NCBI GenBank assembly: GCA_035268985.1
Contig: DATFJV010000080.1
Coordinates: forward strand, 1-13,361
DNA: 13,361 nucleotides
Direction: 5' to 3'
Source: JAAYHV01 sp035268985
GTDB taxonomy: Bacteria > Bacillota > Clostridia > Peptostreptococcales > Anaerovoracaceae
Shown: piece after piece, positions 7,377-13,218 of the stretch
Position numbering within the stretch: the first letter of the stretch is position 1
How the letters are laid out: the number at the start of each line of letters is the position of its first letter
Made by a program: the position numbers and the translations under genes
Notes under the pieces: model-generated
Told to the model about the DNA's origin: nothing
The model's input: only the letters and a program-made list of their open reading frames with translations
Databases searched by the model: none

Positions 7377-8312
7377 TTATTTATTTTCTGCTATTACTTT
7401 TTTATATGCTTTAGTATCCTTATTTATCTCATCTTTAAATGGATTCAATTTTTTCTTACGTATAATGTTGAATTGATATATTGCCACTGCTAAATTTGCT
7501 GCCAACGCTATAAAACTGACTACAAAAAATGCTGTAGGATTATGTGTAGTTGGAACAGGTGCTATTCTATCTGCAAACTGAGGAACCGTCATGATAAACA
7601 TTATCCATAATGCCAACGTATGAGCTCTGTGCTGTAACCAACATCCTTTCTTTATAAAGAAAGCAGGGATTGTACAAGATAGCAATAATATCAACCCACA
7701 GTATATTGAATGATCAGAAATGCAGTTATATGTATATGCAAAATTCCAAAGATCATACGCTATTACATAAGTCCATATCATATCAGGATACATCATATCT
7801 TTGGTCTTATCTTTTGAAACAAAAATGCCTAACCAGCCTGAAATTATAACGATATTAAGTAATCCAGCAATACCGTTCATTATGTTCCACGGTCCTGAAA
7901 TGGTCCATAAATTGTCAACCATTCCTCCCTCAAAAAGACCAAATCCATAAACCTGAAAATCTCTAATACAAGCCTCAAATATATTAAGCGCTAAGATAAG
8001 CGGAGGAAAACACAATACCCATTTTTTCTCTGCCACTTTAGGAATATATCTAATCGCCATAAAACCAACGCAACCGGCCAAACAAGAGTATGTCTTGACC
8101 CAATTAAACCATGTACCTGTACCATATTCATTGCCTGGAGCTGCTGTTTCAGGCCAAACGAAAAAGGTGAGAAATAAAGGTGCTGCTATAAACAGTAATA
8201 TTCCTCCCCACTTGGTTGACCTACTAAATTCATTAAATGCCATAAGTGCTAGTAAAGCAAATGCCATAAATGCCCAAGTTTTAGCATCTGGCACATTGTA
8301 TAAAATACCCAT
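7377..8312 (-). CDS. Uncharacterised polytopic membrane protein, DUF5692-like, copy 1
   Basis: This 311-residue integral membrane protein has about nine hydrophobic segments (roughly 13-29, 36-53, 75-90, 99-116, 145-165, 177-195, 204-220, 231-246, 261-281). I recall this type as the uncharacterised DUF5692 family; no function is known to me. It is a clear paralogue of the protein at 9137-10102. Conserved blocks include LCFPPLILA-NI, SG-WN--NGIAG, KDM--PDM-W, AYD-WNFAYTYNC and WLQHRA-TLA-W. C81, C101, C197, H201, C205 and H228 are shared by both copies, with C197-H201-C205 forming C-x3-H-x3-C. I chose ATG 8312 because AAGGGAG (8320-8326) lies correctly before it; a longer frame starting at 8342 would begin at the transcription start. 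It is first in the operon with tetR, hypB, the oxidoreductase and hypA. Confidence 0.82.
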   Translation of the reverse strand: MGILYNVPDAKTWAFMAFALLALMAFNEFSRSTKWGGILLFIAAPLFLTFFVWPETAAPGNEYGTGTWFNWVKTYSCLAGCVGFMAIRYIPKVAEKKWVLCFPPLILALNIFEACIRDFQVYGFGLFEGGMVDNLWTISGPWNIMNGIAGLLNIVIISGWLGIFVSKDKTKDMMYPDMIWTYVIAYDLWNFAYTYNCISDHSIYCGLILLLSCTIPAFFIKKGCWLQHRAHTLALWIMFIMTVPQFADRIAPVPTTHNPTAFFVVSFIALAANLAVAIYQFNIIRKKKLNPFKDEINKDTKAYKKVIAENK

Positions 8313-8324
8313 ATAAAAACTCCC

Positions 8325-8346
8325 TTCATTAACTTTCGTCAATGAA
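8325..8346. promoter_or_regulatory. Operator-like inverted repeat at the start site of copy 1
   Basis: Arms TTCATTAAC (8325-8333) and GTCAATGAA (8338-8346) are complementary at 8 of 9 positions with a 4-base spacer. The repeat begins one base downstream of the -10 hexamer and covers the predicted start, the classic place for a repressor. It overlaps the ribosome site at 8325-8326. The neighbouring TetR is the obvious candidate but is unproven. Confidence 0.6.
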
Positions 8347-8347
8347 A

Positions 8348-8376
8348 ATTATACAAGTTTGTTTAATTATTGTCAA
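8348..8376 (-). promoter_or_regulatory. Consensus sigma-A promoter for the copy 1/tetR/hypB operon
   Basis: Read on the minus strand: TTGACA (8371-8376), exactly 17 bases, TATAAT (8348-8353), both perfect consensus. The predicted start is at about 8341, giving a leader of about 30 bases to ATG 8312. Such a strong promoter normally needs repression, in line with the inverted repeat at the start site. Confidence 0.85.
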
Positions 8377-8437
8377 GCTTTTGTGTGCTTTTTGTGAATA
8401 TTTACAAACAAAAATAACTATTTTAAACTTTCTTTTA

Positions 8438-8465
8438 TTGACTACAATTGTTGCATGTGTATAAT
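8438..8465 (+). promoter_or_regulatory. Promoter of the DhaS-like regulator
   Basis: TTGACT (8438-8443), 16 bases, TATAAT (8460-8465). The spacer contains the 8-bp palindrome ACAATTGT (8444-8451). The predicted start at about 8472 coincides with the Shine-Dalgarno GAGGTGG (8472-8478), so the leader would be only about 12 bases. Confidence 0.7.
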
Positions 8466-8483
8466 TAAATTGAGGTGGTTTAT

Positions 8484-9050
8484 ATGAATGTTAATACCAA
8501 AAGATCCATTGAAGAAGCTTTTGATAAATTAATTCAAAAAGAATTGTTAAATAAAATAACAATAAAACGTATATGCGATGAAGTCGGTATAAATAGACAA
8601 ACTTTTTATTACTATTATAAGGATATTATAGATCTGTTAGTATCTAGTACAGCTGATGATATTTATGCTAGAATTGAAGGAGGCAAATCCTATAATACTT
8701 GGACATACGGATTTTTACAAACAATGAGATACATTAGAGAAAACAAATGTAGAGTTAAACACATATACTATTCGTCCTACTGGGATGAGGTGGATATTTA
8801 TTTTATTAGATTTAATAAAAAACTGTTAACTAATGTAGTAAAAGAATGTGCCAACAGCCTTAACTCAGATATTTCAGATGAATATTTGAGGTTTATTGTT
8901 CATATATATAACATGATTTTCCATGGTGTATTTATTGAATATATTGAAAGTGATATGAAAACAGAGCCAGAAGTCGTTTTAAGTAAATTGCTAAAAGTAA
9001 TCTCAGGAGAGATTCCTAGGGCGATTTGTGCCTATTCAAATCGTTATTAA
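8484..9050 (+). CDS. TetR-family regulator, DhaS-like subfamily
   Basis: This 188-residue TetR-type regulator has its helix-turn-helix at about residues 25-45 (ITIKRICDEVGINRQTFYYYY). The INRQTFYYYY-KDI-DLL wording and the C-terminal half are typical of the DhaS-like group. DhaS of Lactococcus is a co-activator of dihydroxyacetone kinase genes; members elsewhere regulate many things, so no dha role is implied. I chose ATG 8484 because GAGGTGG (8472-8478) lies five bases before it; GTG 8475 is inside that ribosome site. It is divergent from copy 1 of the membrane protein and 86 bases upstream of copy 2, which is the likely target. A glycerol dehydrogenase-type gene lies 3 kb away but is not adjacent. 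Confidence 0.85.
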   Translation: MNVNTKRSIEEAFDKLIQKELLNKITIKRICDEVGINRQTFYYYYKDIIDLLVSSTADDIYARIEGGKSYNTWTYGFLQTMRYIRENKCRVKHIYYSSYWDEVDIYFIRFNKKLLTNVVKECANSLNSDISDEYLRFIVHIYNMIFHGVFIEYIESDMKTEPEVVLSKLLKVISGEIPRAICAYSNRY

Positions 9051-9051
9051 T

Positions 9052-9075
9052 TAGACACATTCTATAAAATGTCTA
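9052..9075. promoter_or_regulatory. Inverted repeat upstream of copy 2, candidate activator site
   Basis: TAGACA (9052-9057) and TGTCTA (9070-9075) are perfect 6-bp arms, 12 bases apart. They lie upstream of the place where a -35 would be for the -10 at 9099-9104. There is no T-tract, so it is a poor terminator for the regulator gene before it. An activator site for the DhaS-like protein is plausible but inferred. Confidence 0.4.
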
Positions 9076-9098
9076 TATAAAACAATTTCCTTCTTATT

Positions 9099-9104
9099 TA
9101 TAAT
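9099..9104 (+). promoter_or_regulatory. Candidate -10 element for copy 2, no recognisable -35
   Basis: A perfect TATAAT (9099-9104) lies 32 bases before ATG 9137. The -35 region (about 9076-9081, ATATAA) does not resemble TTGACA and there is no extended -10 TG. This fits an activator-dependent promoter, but in AT-rich DNA a chance match is possible. Confidence 0.4.
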
Positions 9105-9136
9105 AAATTTGAAATTATTATAAGGAGGAATTTTTT

Positions 9137-10102
9137 ATGTTTACGTTTAATACTTCTATTATTGCAGTCCTTGGGGTTTGGCTGCTAGTATTTATTGGTC
9201 TATTTTTATTCAATGAAGCAGTAAGAAGAAATGATAAAGCTGGTTTTTTTGCTTTCGTCGTTCTTCCAATAGTGCTAACCATTTTGTGGTTCACCACTCT
9301 TAAAGAAACTGCTTATACAGATTGGTTCCATCTTGCTAAGGTTTATTCATCAGATGCTGGATGTATTGGTTTTTGGCTAATTGGCCACTATAACAAAAAG
9401 GATAAAAAAACCGGTGAAGTTGTTTGGAGATTAGCAGATAACAAGATTGCTTTATGTTTTCCACCCCTTATCCTCGCGGTTAACATTGCGGAAGCTGTTT
9501 ATAGGGATTTTGAAGTAGGGGCCCTTGGTTTAAACCTAGAAGAAAATGGAGGCCAAATACTGCTAAGTGGTTCATGGAATTATCTTAATGGAATCGCAGG
9601 TATTTTCCTAATACTCACTATAACAGGATGGTTTGGAATTAAGGTAAGAAAACCAACTCCAAAAGATGGCAGTAAAGATATGCTATGGCCAGATATGCTA
9701 TGGTTTTGGATTATAGCATATGATATTTGGAACTTTGCATATACATATAACTGTTTGCCGGGCCATGCTTGGTACTGTGGTATAGCGCTTTTAGTTGCTC
9801 CTACCTTATGTGCATTTACCGTTGGAAAAGGAGCATGGTTACAACACAGAGCTTACACTTTAGCTATATGGTGCATGTTTGCGCAAACCTTCCCTACTTT
9901 CCAAGATGCTAGTATGTTCACTGTAAATTCCACATATAACCCAGCTATTTACACTTTCTGGGGAGTAGCTGCCCTTGTATCAAATGTTGCTGTATTTGCG
10001 TACATGATTTATAAAATAGTTAAAACAAAGAGAAATCCGTATACTTCAGAATTATATACAGATTTAGAAGAATACAATAAGATTAGCGACATGGCTTCAT
10101 AA
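9137..10102 (+). CDS. Uncharacterised polytopic membrane protein, DUF5692-like, copy 2
   Basis: This 321-residue integral membrane protein with about nine hydrophobic segments is a paralogue of the divergently transcribed protein at 7377-8312. The core (about residues 66-255) is highly alike, including LCFPPLILAVNIAEA (106-120), the WNYLNGIAG block (147-155), PDMLW, IAYDIWNFAYTYNC (193-206) and KGAWLQHRAYTLAIW (231-245). C76, C107, C206, H210, C214 and H237 match the Cys/His set of copy 1, including C-x3-H-x3-C. It carries an extra charged loop (about 85-102) between the third and fourth segments. AAGGAGGA at 9122-9129 fixes the start. It follows the DhaS-like regulator and ends in a strong terminator, so it is either second in that transcript or its own unit. 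The function is unknown. Confidence 0.82.
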   Translation: MFTFNTSIIAVLGVWLLVFIGLFLFNEAVRRNDKAGFFAFVVLPIVLTILWFTTLKETAYTDWFHLAKVYSSDAGCIGFWLIGHYNKKDKKTGEVVWRLADNKIALCFPPLILAVNIAEAVYRDFEVGALGLNLEENGGQILLSGSWNYLNGIAGIFLILTITGWFGIKVRKPTPKDGSKDMLWPDMLWFWIIAYDIWNFAYTYNCLPGHAWYCGIALLVAPTLCAFTVGKGAWLQHRAYTLAIWCMFAQTFPTFQDASMFTVNSTYNPAIYTFWGVAALVSNVAVFAYMIYKIVKTKRNPYTSELYTDLEEYNKISDMAS

Positions 10103-10107
10103 TAATT

Positions 10108-10137
10108 AAAGGCAGCTTTTTAAACAGCTGCCTTTTT
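10108..10137 (+). terminator. Rho-independent terminator after copy 2
   Basis: A 10-bp stem AAAGGCAGCT (10108-10117) / AGCTGCCTTT (10126-10135) with an 8-base loop is followed by a T-rich end (T-run 10133-10137, then ATTTT). It starts 5 bases after the membrane protein stop. Confidence 0.88.
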
Positions 10138-10151
10138 ATTTTAACATTTAA

Positions 10152-10181
10152 TTGACTTACTATTAACACAAGGTGTATAAT
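10152..10181 (+). promoter_or_regulatory. Promoter of the rhodanese lipoprotein gene
   Basis: TTGACT (10152-10157), 18 bases, TATAAT (10176-10181). The predicted start is at about 10188, giving a leader of about 45 bases to the GTG start. It lies right after the terminator of the preceding gene, so the gene is probably a single unit. Confidence 0.7.
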
Positions 10182-10232
10182 TATTTTACAATTAAAACAA
10201 TAGTACTAGATTGATTGACAAGGAGGAGAGCC

Positions 10233-10688
10233 GTGAAAAGAAAACTATTAGTTGTTATTCTAACGTTAACACTAGTTACTGTCTTCGCTGGATGTTCAGA
10301 TGATGAAGAAGTTTTAGATGAAGTTACCGAAGATGAAGTAACTGAAGAAATTGACGAAGAAGAACCTATGTACGAATATATGGATATAACAACTATGGAT
10401 GCAATGGATTTAATAGAATCAACACCAGATATAATAATCATAGATGTTTCTCCACTTTACGACGATGGGCACTTACCAAATGCTATTAATTATCCTTTGG
10501 GGGATGGTTCATTTGAGGAAGCAGTACCAACATTAGACATGAGCAAAACATACCTTATATATTGCCATGGAGACGATCCTGCAATTACTGCAGCTGAAAT
10601 GCTAGTTGATGCAGGTTTTATGAATGTTTACAGATTAGAAGGAAATTATGCAGCATGGGTTGTTGCCGGATATGAAGTAGAAATGTAA
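10233..10688 (+). CDS. Rhodanese-domain lipoprotein
   Basis: This is a predicted membrane-anchored lipoprotein with a single rhodanese (sulfurtransferase-like) domain on the outer face. It has 151 residues from GTG 10233: KRK, a hydrophobic stretch, and the lipobox VFAGC with lipid Cys21. A strongly acidic linker follows (about 22-45, mostly Asp and Glu), then the rhodanese domain (about 50-148) with DVSPLYDDGHLPNAINYPL and the active loop CHGDDPA with C111 as nucleophile. The closing RLEGNYAAWVVAGYEVE is typical. I chose GTG because AAGGAGGAG (10220-10228) lies just before it; the GTG at 10215 would precede the ribosome site and add six residues. The gene has its own promoter and terminator. 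The sulfur donor and acceptor are unknown. Confidence 0.87.
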   Translation: MKRKLLVVILTLTLVTVFAGCSDDEEVLDEVTEDEVTEEIDEEEPMYEYMDITTMDAMDLIESTPDIIIIDVSPLYDDGHLPNAINYPLGDGSFEEAVPTLDMSKTYLIYCHGDDPAITAAEMLVDAGFMNVYRLEGNYAAWVVAGYEVEM

Positions 10689-10701
10689 GTTGTTTTATAG
10701 T

Positions 10702-10740
10702 TAAAGACAGTTGGTCATCCCAACTGTCTTTATTTTTGTT
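10702..10740 (+). terminator. Rho-independent terminator after the rhodanese gene
   Basis: A 13-bp stem (10702-10714 with 10720-10732; arms include AAAGACAGTTGG and CCAACTGTCTTT) with a 5-base loop, then TTTTTGTTTT. The stop codon of the convergent GNAT gene (10730-10732) is inside the right arm. The other strand has only weak U content after the stem. Confidence 0.88.
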
Positions 10741-11128
10741 TTCTTACCATACCATGTTTTCCTTCCAAATATTCAAAATTGTGTTTCAAATAAAGCTTGT
10801 CCGCAGGGCATTTAGCAATTAAACATATATAGCTATCCTCATAGGTATTTTCATTTAAAAACCCGTCTATAGCACACATGATTTTATCACCAAGTCCTTG
10901 CCTCCAATAATTGGTATCCACCATTACATCGCTAACAATATATGTAATACCACCATCTCCGATTACTCTTCCAAAAGCAACCAAAAAACCATTGTCATAA
11001 ATTCCTATCATAAATAGAGAATTATTAAGAGCCACTTCGCTTCGTTTGAAGTCTTTATTTTCTCTCTGACTTCTTCTGCGCAGGCTTAAGTACTCCTCGG
11101 GAGTAGTAAAGTTAATTCTTTGCTCCAT
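10730..11128 (-). CDS. GNAT-family N-acetyltransferase
   Basis: This small (132-residue) GCN5-related N-acetyltransferase uses acetyl-CoA to acylate an amine. The acetyl-CoA-binding motif A is at about 64-85: strand IVSDVMVD, then YWRQGLGDKIM with the pyrophosphate-binding QGLG turn. The C-terminal KLYLKHNFEYLEGKHGMVR is the usual family ending. I chose ATG 11128 (second codon of the longer frame that starts with GTG at 11131) because GAGG at 11134-11137 is at proper spacing only for the ATG. The substrate is unknown; no resistance or ribosomal-protein partner is adjacent. An extended -10 (TGCTATAAT) is upstream, so it is probably transcribed alone. It is convergent with the rhodanese gene. 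Confidence 0.85.
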   Translation of the reverse strand: MEQRINFTTPEEYLSLRRRSQRENKDFKRSEVALNNSLFMIGIYDNGFLVAFGRVIGDGGITYIVSDVMVDTNYWRQGLGDKIMCAIDGFLNENTYEDSYICLIAKCPADKLYLKHNFEYLEGKHGMVRKQK

Positions 11129-11176
11129 CACAACCTCGCATATTATTTAATTTTGTATTTTTTTTAATGCAAGAAT

Positions 11177-11185
11177 ATTATAGCA
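11177..11185 (-). promoter_or_regulatory. Extended -10 promoter of the GNAT gene
   Basis: Minus strand TGCTATAAT (TATAAT at 11177-11182, TG at 11184-11185) is a perfect extended -10. The -35 region is weak. The predicted leader is about 40 bases. Confidence 0.55.
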
Positions 11186-11211
11186 CAAATTGACAAAAAT
11201 CAATAAATTTT

Positions 11212-11814
11212 TTATTCTATTTTTCTCATTGCGTGGATAATTAACCCTTCCATCTCCCTATAATCTCCATAGAAAGATTGAGCACTGGCTATTAGCATTC
11301 TTTGATTATAAATCAGATCAAAATCCACGTAATAACCAACATCATTGGCTAAAAGCTCGATAAACAACCTTTGAGTTCTGCCATTCCCCTCTCTAAAGGG
11401 GTGAATGGCATTTATTTCTCCTAGATAATATGCAAGCCTTTTACCAATTAATTTTTCGTCCTTAAGGTCCCTTAAATAGTTTTCATTTTTAAGTTCTTCA
11501 AACAGATTAAACATGTGTTCATCTATATATTCGTAAAGACAAAATTTATTACCTTTGGCAATGTTTACATGCCTTATCACTCCTGCCCAGTCGAATATTT
11601 CTCCAAACAGCTTTTTATGCAACCCCTTATATGCCGCATAATCAAAAACACCCTCTATTCCCTCTGCTAATATTTGAGCACCACGAATAGCGGTTATTTC
11701 TCTTTCTGCCGAAGCAAGTTTACCTTCATCTTTAATATTTAATTTATTTCTTAGCACATGAGAGTTATCATAGCAATATTTACTATCATAATCAAATTCA
11801 TAATAGTAACTCAT
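11212..11814 (-). CDS. fic: Fic-domain protein (class I Fic toxin-like, probable AMPylase)
   Basis: Fic enzymes transfer AMP or related groups from a nucleotide to target proteins. In 200 residues the Fic domain spans most of the protein, with the catalytic motif HPFREGNGRTQR at 138-149: H138 is the base, E142 is in the metal-binding position, and R146 and R149 contact phosphate. The N-terminal segment SAEREITAIRGAQI (35-48) and IFDWAGVIRHVNI (73-85) are typical of small VbhT-like Fic proteins. No (S/T)xxxE(G/N) inhibitory helix is evident in this protein. Instead a 54-residue antitoxin-like gene ends 8 bases before it, the class I arrangement. The ribosome site AGGTG (11820-11824) overlaps the antitoxin stop. 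The motif looks intact, so the enzyme is probably active. Confidence 0.9.
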   Translation of the reverse strand: MSYYYEFDYDSKYCYDNSHVLRNKLNIKDEGKLASAEREITAIRGAQILAEGIEGVFDYAAYKGLHKKLFGEIFDWAGVIRHVNIAKGNKFCLYEYIDEHMFNLFEELKNENYLRDLKDEKLIGKRLAYYLGEINAIHPFREGNGRTQRLFIELLANDVGYYVDFDLIYNQRMLIASAQSFYGDYREMEGLIIHAMRKIE

Positions 11815-11822
11815 ATAATCAC

Positions 11823-11987
11823 CTATTTACATGTATATTTCTCAACTAGCTTACAAATTTCTTCATCATATGAGGACTCACCTTCTAAGCACATCTTAAT
11901 TCTTTGCTTATCCTCAGCTGTTAAAATCATGTCTTCCATACGCATATTAGCGCATACACTTTTAATTATTTTTTCCGTATTTTCCAA
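11823..11987 (-). CDS. VbhA-like class I Fic antitoxin, TTG start
   Basis: This 54-residue protein is encoded directly upstream of fic and read from TTG 11987, preceded by a G-rich ribosome site (GGGGGG, 11995-12000). It begins MENTEKIIKSVCANMRMEDM and ends in an acidic helix and LVEKYTCK. The pattern of short helix, LT-E-D-, a GE-S-DE-I segment and LV-KY matches VbhA-type antitoxins. In these a glutamate in (S/T)xxxE(G/N) blocks the Fic ATP site. Here the equivalent is N14-x3-E18-D19: Glu kept, flanking positions changed. The stop TAG forms part of the fic ribosome site, so translation is probably coupled. It has no ATG start, so ORF finders that require ATG or GTG would miss it. The start codon is my choice; the downstream frame is clear. 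Confidence 0.75.
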   Translation of the reverse strand: MENTEKIIKSVCANMRMEDMILTAEDKQRIKMCLEGESSYDEEICKLVEKYTCK

Positions 11988-12014
11988 GGTAATTCCCCCC
12001 TCTCTAACAATATT

Positions 12015-12023
12015 ATTATATCA
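12015..12023 (-). promoter_or_regulatory. Extended -10 promoter of the antitoxin-fic operon
   Basis: Minus strand TGATATAAT (TATAAT at 12015-12020, TG at 12022-12023) is a perfect extended -10, about 28 bases before the TTG start. No good -35 is seen. Confidence 0.55.
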
Positions 12024-12052
12024 TTTTTATGTGATAAATAAAAGTAAATTAC

Positions 12053-12095
12053 AAAAAGGCAACTCCATAGTAAGAAAATGGAGTTGCCTTTTTTT
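12053..12095. terminator. Strong bidirectional terminator
   Basis: A perfect 16-bp stem (AAAAAGGCAACTCCAT at 12053-12068 with its complement at 12078-12093) with a 9-base loop. Minus-strand transcripts of the gldA-like gene end in GCC-TTTTT; plus-strand transcripts would end in GCC followed by seven T. It mainly serves the gldA-like gene, whose stop is 13 bases away. Confidence 0.9.
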
Positions 12096-12107
12096 ATTTA
12101 AAGGTTA

Positions 12108-13208
12108 TTATTGATTTTTAAATTCTTTACCTATTGTATCTGCTGTAAGTAAGGCACTATATACCATATATGGTTTAACTTCAAACGGCATATTATGAAT
12201 AGTTGAACCTTCAGCGCATGCCTTTTCAGAAGCTTTCATTAAAAGCTCATTATCAACTTCATCATATCCCATGTCAGAAAAACATATAGGCAATCCCACA
12301 TTATCACAAAATGATATAACATCATATAGTTCTTCTTCAGCAGCATTTTCTAGAACAAGCTGAGCAATTGTACAAAAAGCAACTTTATTACCATGATACT
12401 GATTATGCAACTCAGGTATAAATGTGAACCCCTTTTGTATAGCATGGGCAGCACCTAATCCACCGCTTTCAAACCCAACGCTTGAAAGATATGTATTAAC
12501 TTCAACTATATTTTCCACAGCTTCTGTAGTCACCTTATTTTCAATAGCTTTTATGGATTTTGCACCATCTTTTTTAAGGATATCCCAACACATCGCCGCC
12601 ATGGCTGTAGCTGTTTTTGTAGGCTTTCCTGCCACTTGATTATTACTTCCTGAGTTTCTACACGCTCTAGCTTCAAAATATGTTGCCAGTGCATCCCCCA
12701 TTCCGGCAACAAGTAAGCTGCTAGGAGCTTTAACTATGACATTAGTATCTACTAAAACCATATCTGGGCTCTTGCTTAAAAATAAGTACCTATCAAACTC
12801 CCCATTATCCTTATACAGTATGCTAAGGGAGCTACATGGAGAATCTGTAGATGCCACAGTAGGAACTATTACCATGGGCACCTCTGAGTAATGGGCTACT
12901 GCTTTGGCGGTGTCAATTATTTTTCCACCGCCTACGCCTATAACAGCTGTTAAATCATTTTCTTTGACAATGTTAGCCATCGACATTATTGCTTCTTCAG
13001 TACTTTCCCCCCTGAAAATTTCGTACCTTAATTCATAATCTTCTTTTCCCTTAAAGCAATTATCAAAGCTGGGTTTGATTCTCTTTATTCCTGATTCACT
13101 TATTATAACTAGCAGCTTGTTGCCCATACCCTCAAGGTACTTATCAATTTCCTCCAAAGTATTGAAACCTTGAACATATTTAGAAGGACTTTTTAATATT
13201 CTACTCAT
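12108..13208 (-). CDS. gldA: GldA-type, metal-dependent alcohol dehydrogenase (glycerol dehydrogenase family)
   Basis: This NAD-dependent, zinc-type member of the iron-containing alcohol dehydrogenase superfamily is closest in wording to glycerol dehydrogenase, which makes dihydroxyacetone from glycerol. In 366 residues: SPSKYVQG (7-14), the nucleotide motif GVGGGKIIDTAKAV (91-104), PTVASTDSPCS (116-126), and metal ligands D172 (GMGDALAT), H255 (GLGAAHAIQKGF) and H272 (YHGNKVAF), matching the three GldA zinc ligands. The start is supported by AAGGA (13216-13220), which overlaps the stop of the upstream gene; the two are 10 bases apart and surely cotranscribed. That partner resembles 4-hydroxybutyryl-CoA dehydratase, so a role in reducing succinic semialdehyde or another aldehyde is a fair alternative to glycerol. 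Substrate not proven. Confidence 0.85.
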   Translation of the reverse strand: MSRILKSPSKYVQGFNTLEEIDKYLEGMGNKLLVIISESGIKRIKPSFDNCFKGKEDYELRYEIFRGESTEEAIMSMANIVKENDLTAVIGVGGGKIIDTAKAVAHYSEVPMVIVPTVASTDSPCSSLSILYKDNGEFDRYLFLSKSPDMVLVDTNVIVKAPSSLLVAGMGDALATYFEARACRNSGSNNQVAGKPTKTATAMAAMCWDILKKDGAKSIKAIENKVTTEAVENIVEVNTYLSSVGFESGGLGAAHAIQKGFTFIPELHNQYHGNKVAFCTIAQLVLENAAEEELYDVISFCDNVGLPICFSDMGYDEVDNELLMKASEKACAEGSTIHNMPFEVKPYMVYSALLTADTIGKEFKNQ

Positions 13209-13218
13209 TTTTTATTCC

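Noticed and set aside
7110..7493. Two plus-strand Phe/Ile-rich frames (7110-7304 and 7305-7493)
   Set aside because: Antisense to tetR and to the 3' end of the membrane protein gene; composition reflects Lys/Asn codons on the other strand.
8313..8342. Ten-residue N-terminal extension of membrane protein copy 1
   Set aside because: It would start at the predicted transcription start, inside the operator, with the real ribosome site inside it; the start at 8312 is better.
8484..9050. Dihydroxyacetone kinase regulon, from the DhaS-like regulator and a gldA-type gene in one window
   Set aside because: The two are 3 kb apart on opposite strands with unrelated genes and terminators between; no dhaK, dhaL or dhaM is present.
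9052..9080. Terminator after the DhaS-like regulator
   Set aside because: The inverted repeat there has only 6-bp arms with a 12-base gap and no T-tract, so I list it as a possible regulator site instead.
10181..10441. Minus-strand 86-residue frame rich in Ser, Ile and Val
   Set aside because: It is the antisense reading of the acidic linker and domain of the rhodanese lipoprotein, with no ribosome site; the low-complexity content is a reflection of Asp/Glu codons.
11186..11211. Terminator after fic
   Set aside because: Only an AT-rich weak repeat (TTGA...TCAA) without a GC stem; not supportable.
11758..12114. Plus-strand 118-residue frame
   Set aside because: It runs antisense to the fic start, the antitoxin and a terminator, with no ribosome site and no recognisable domain.
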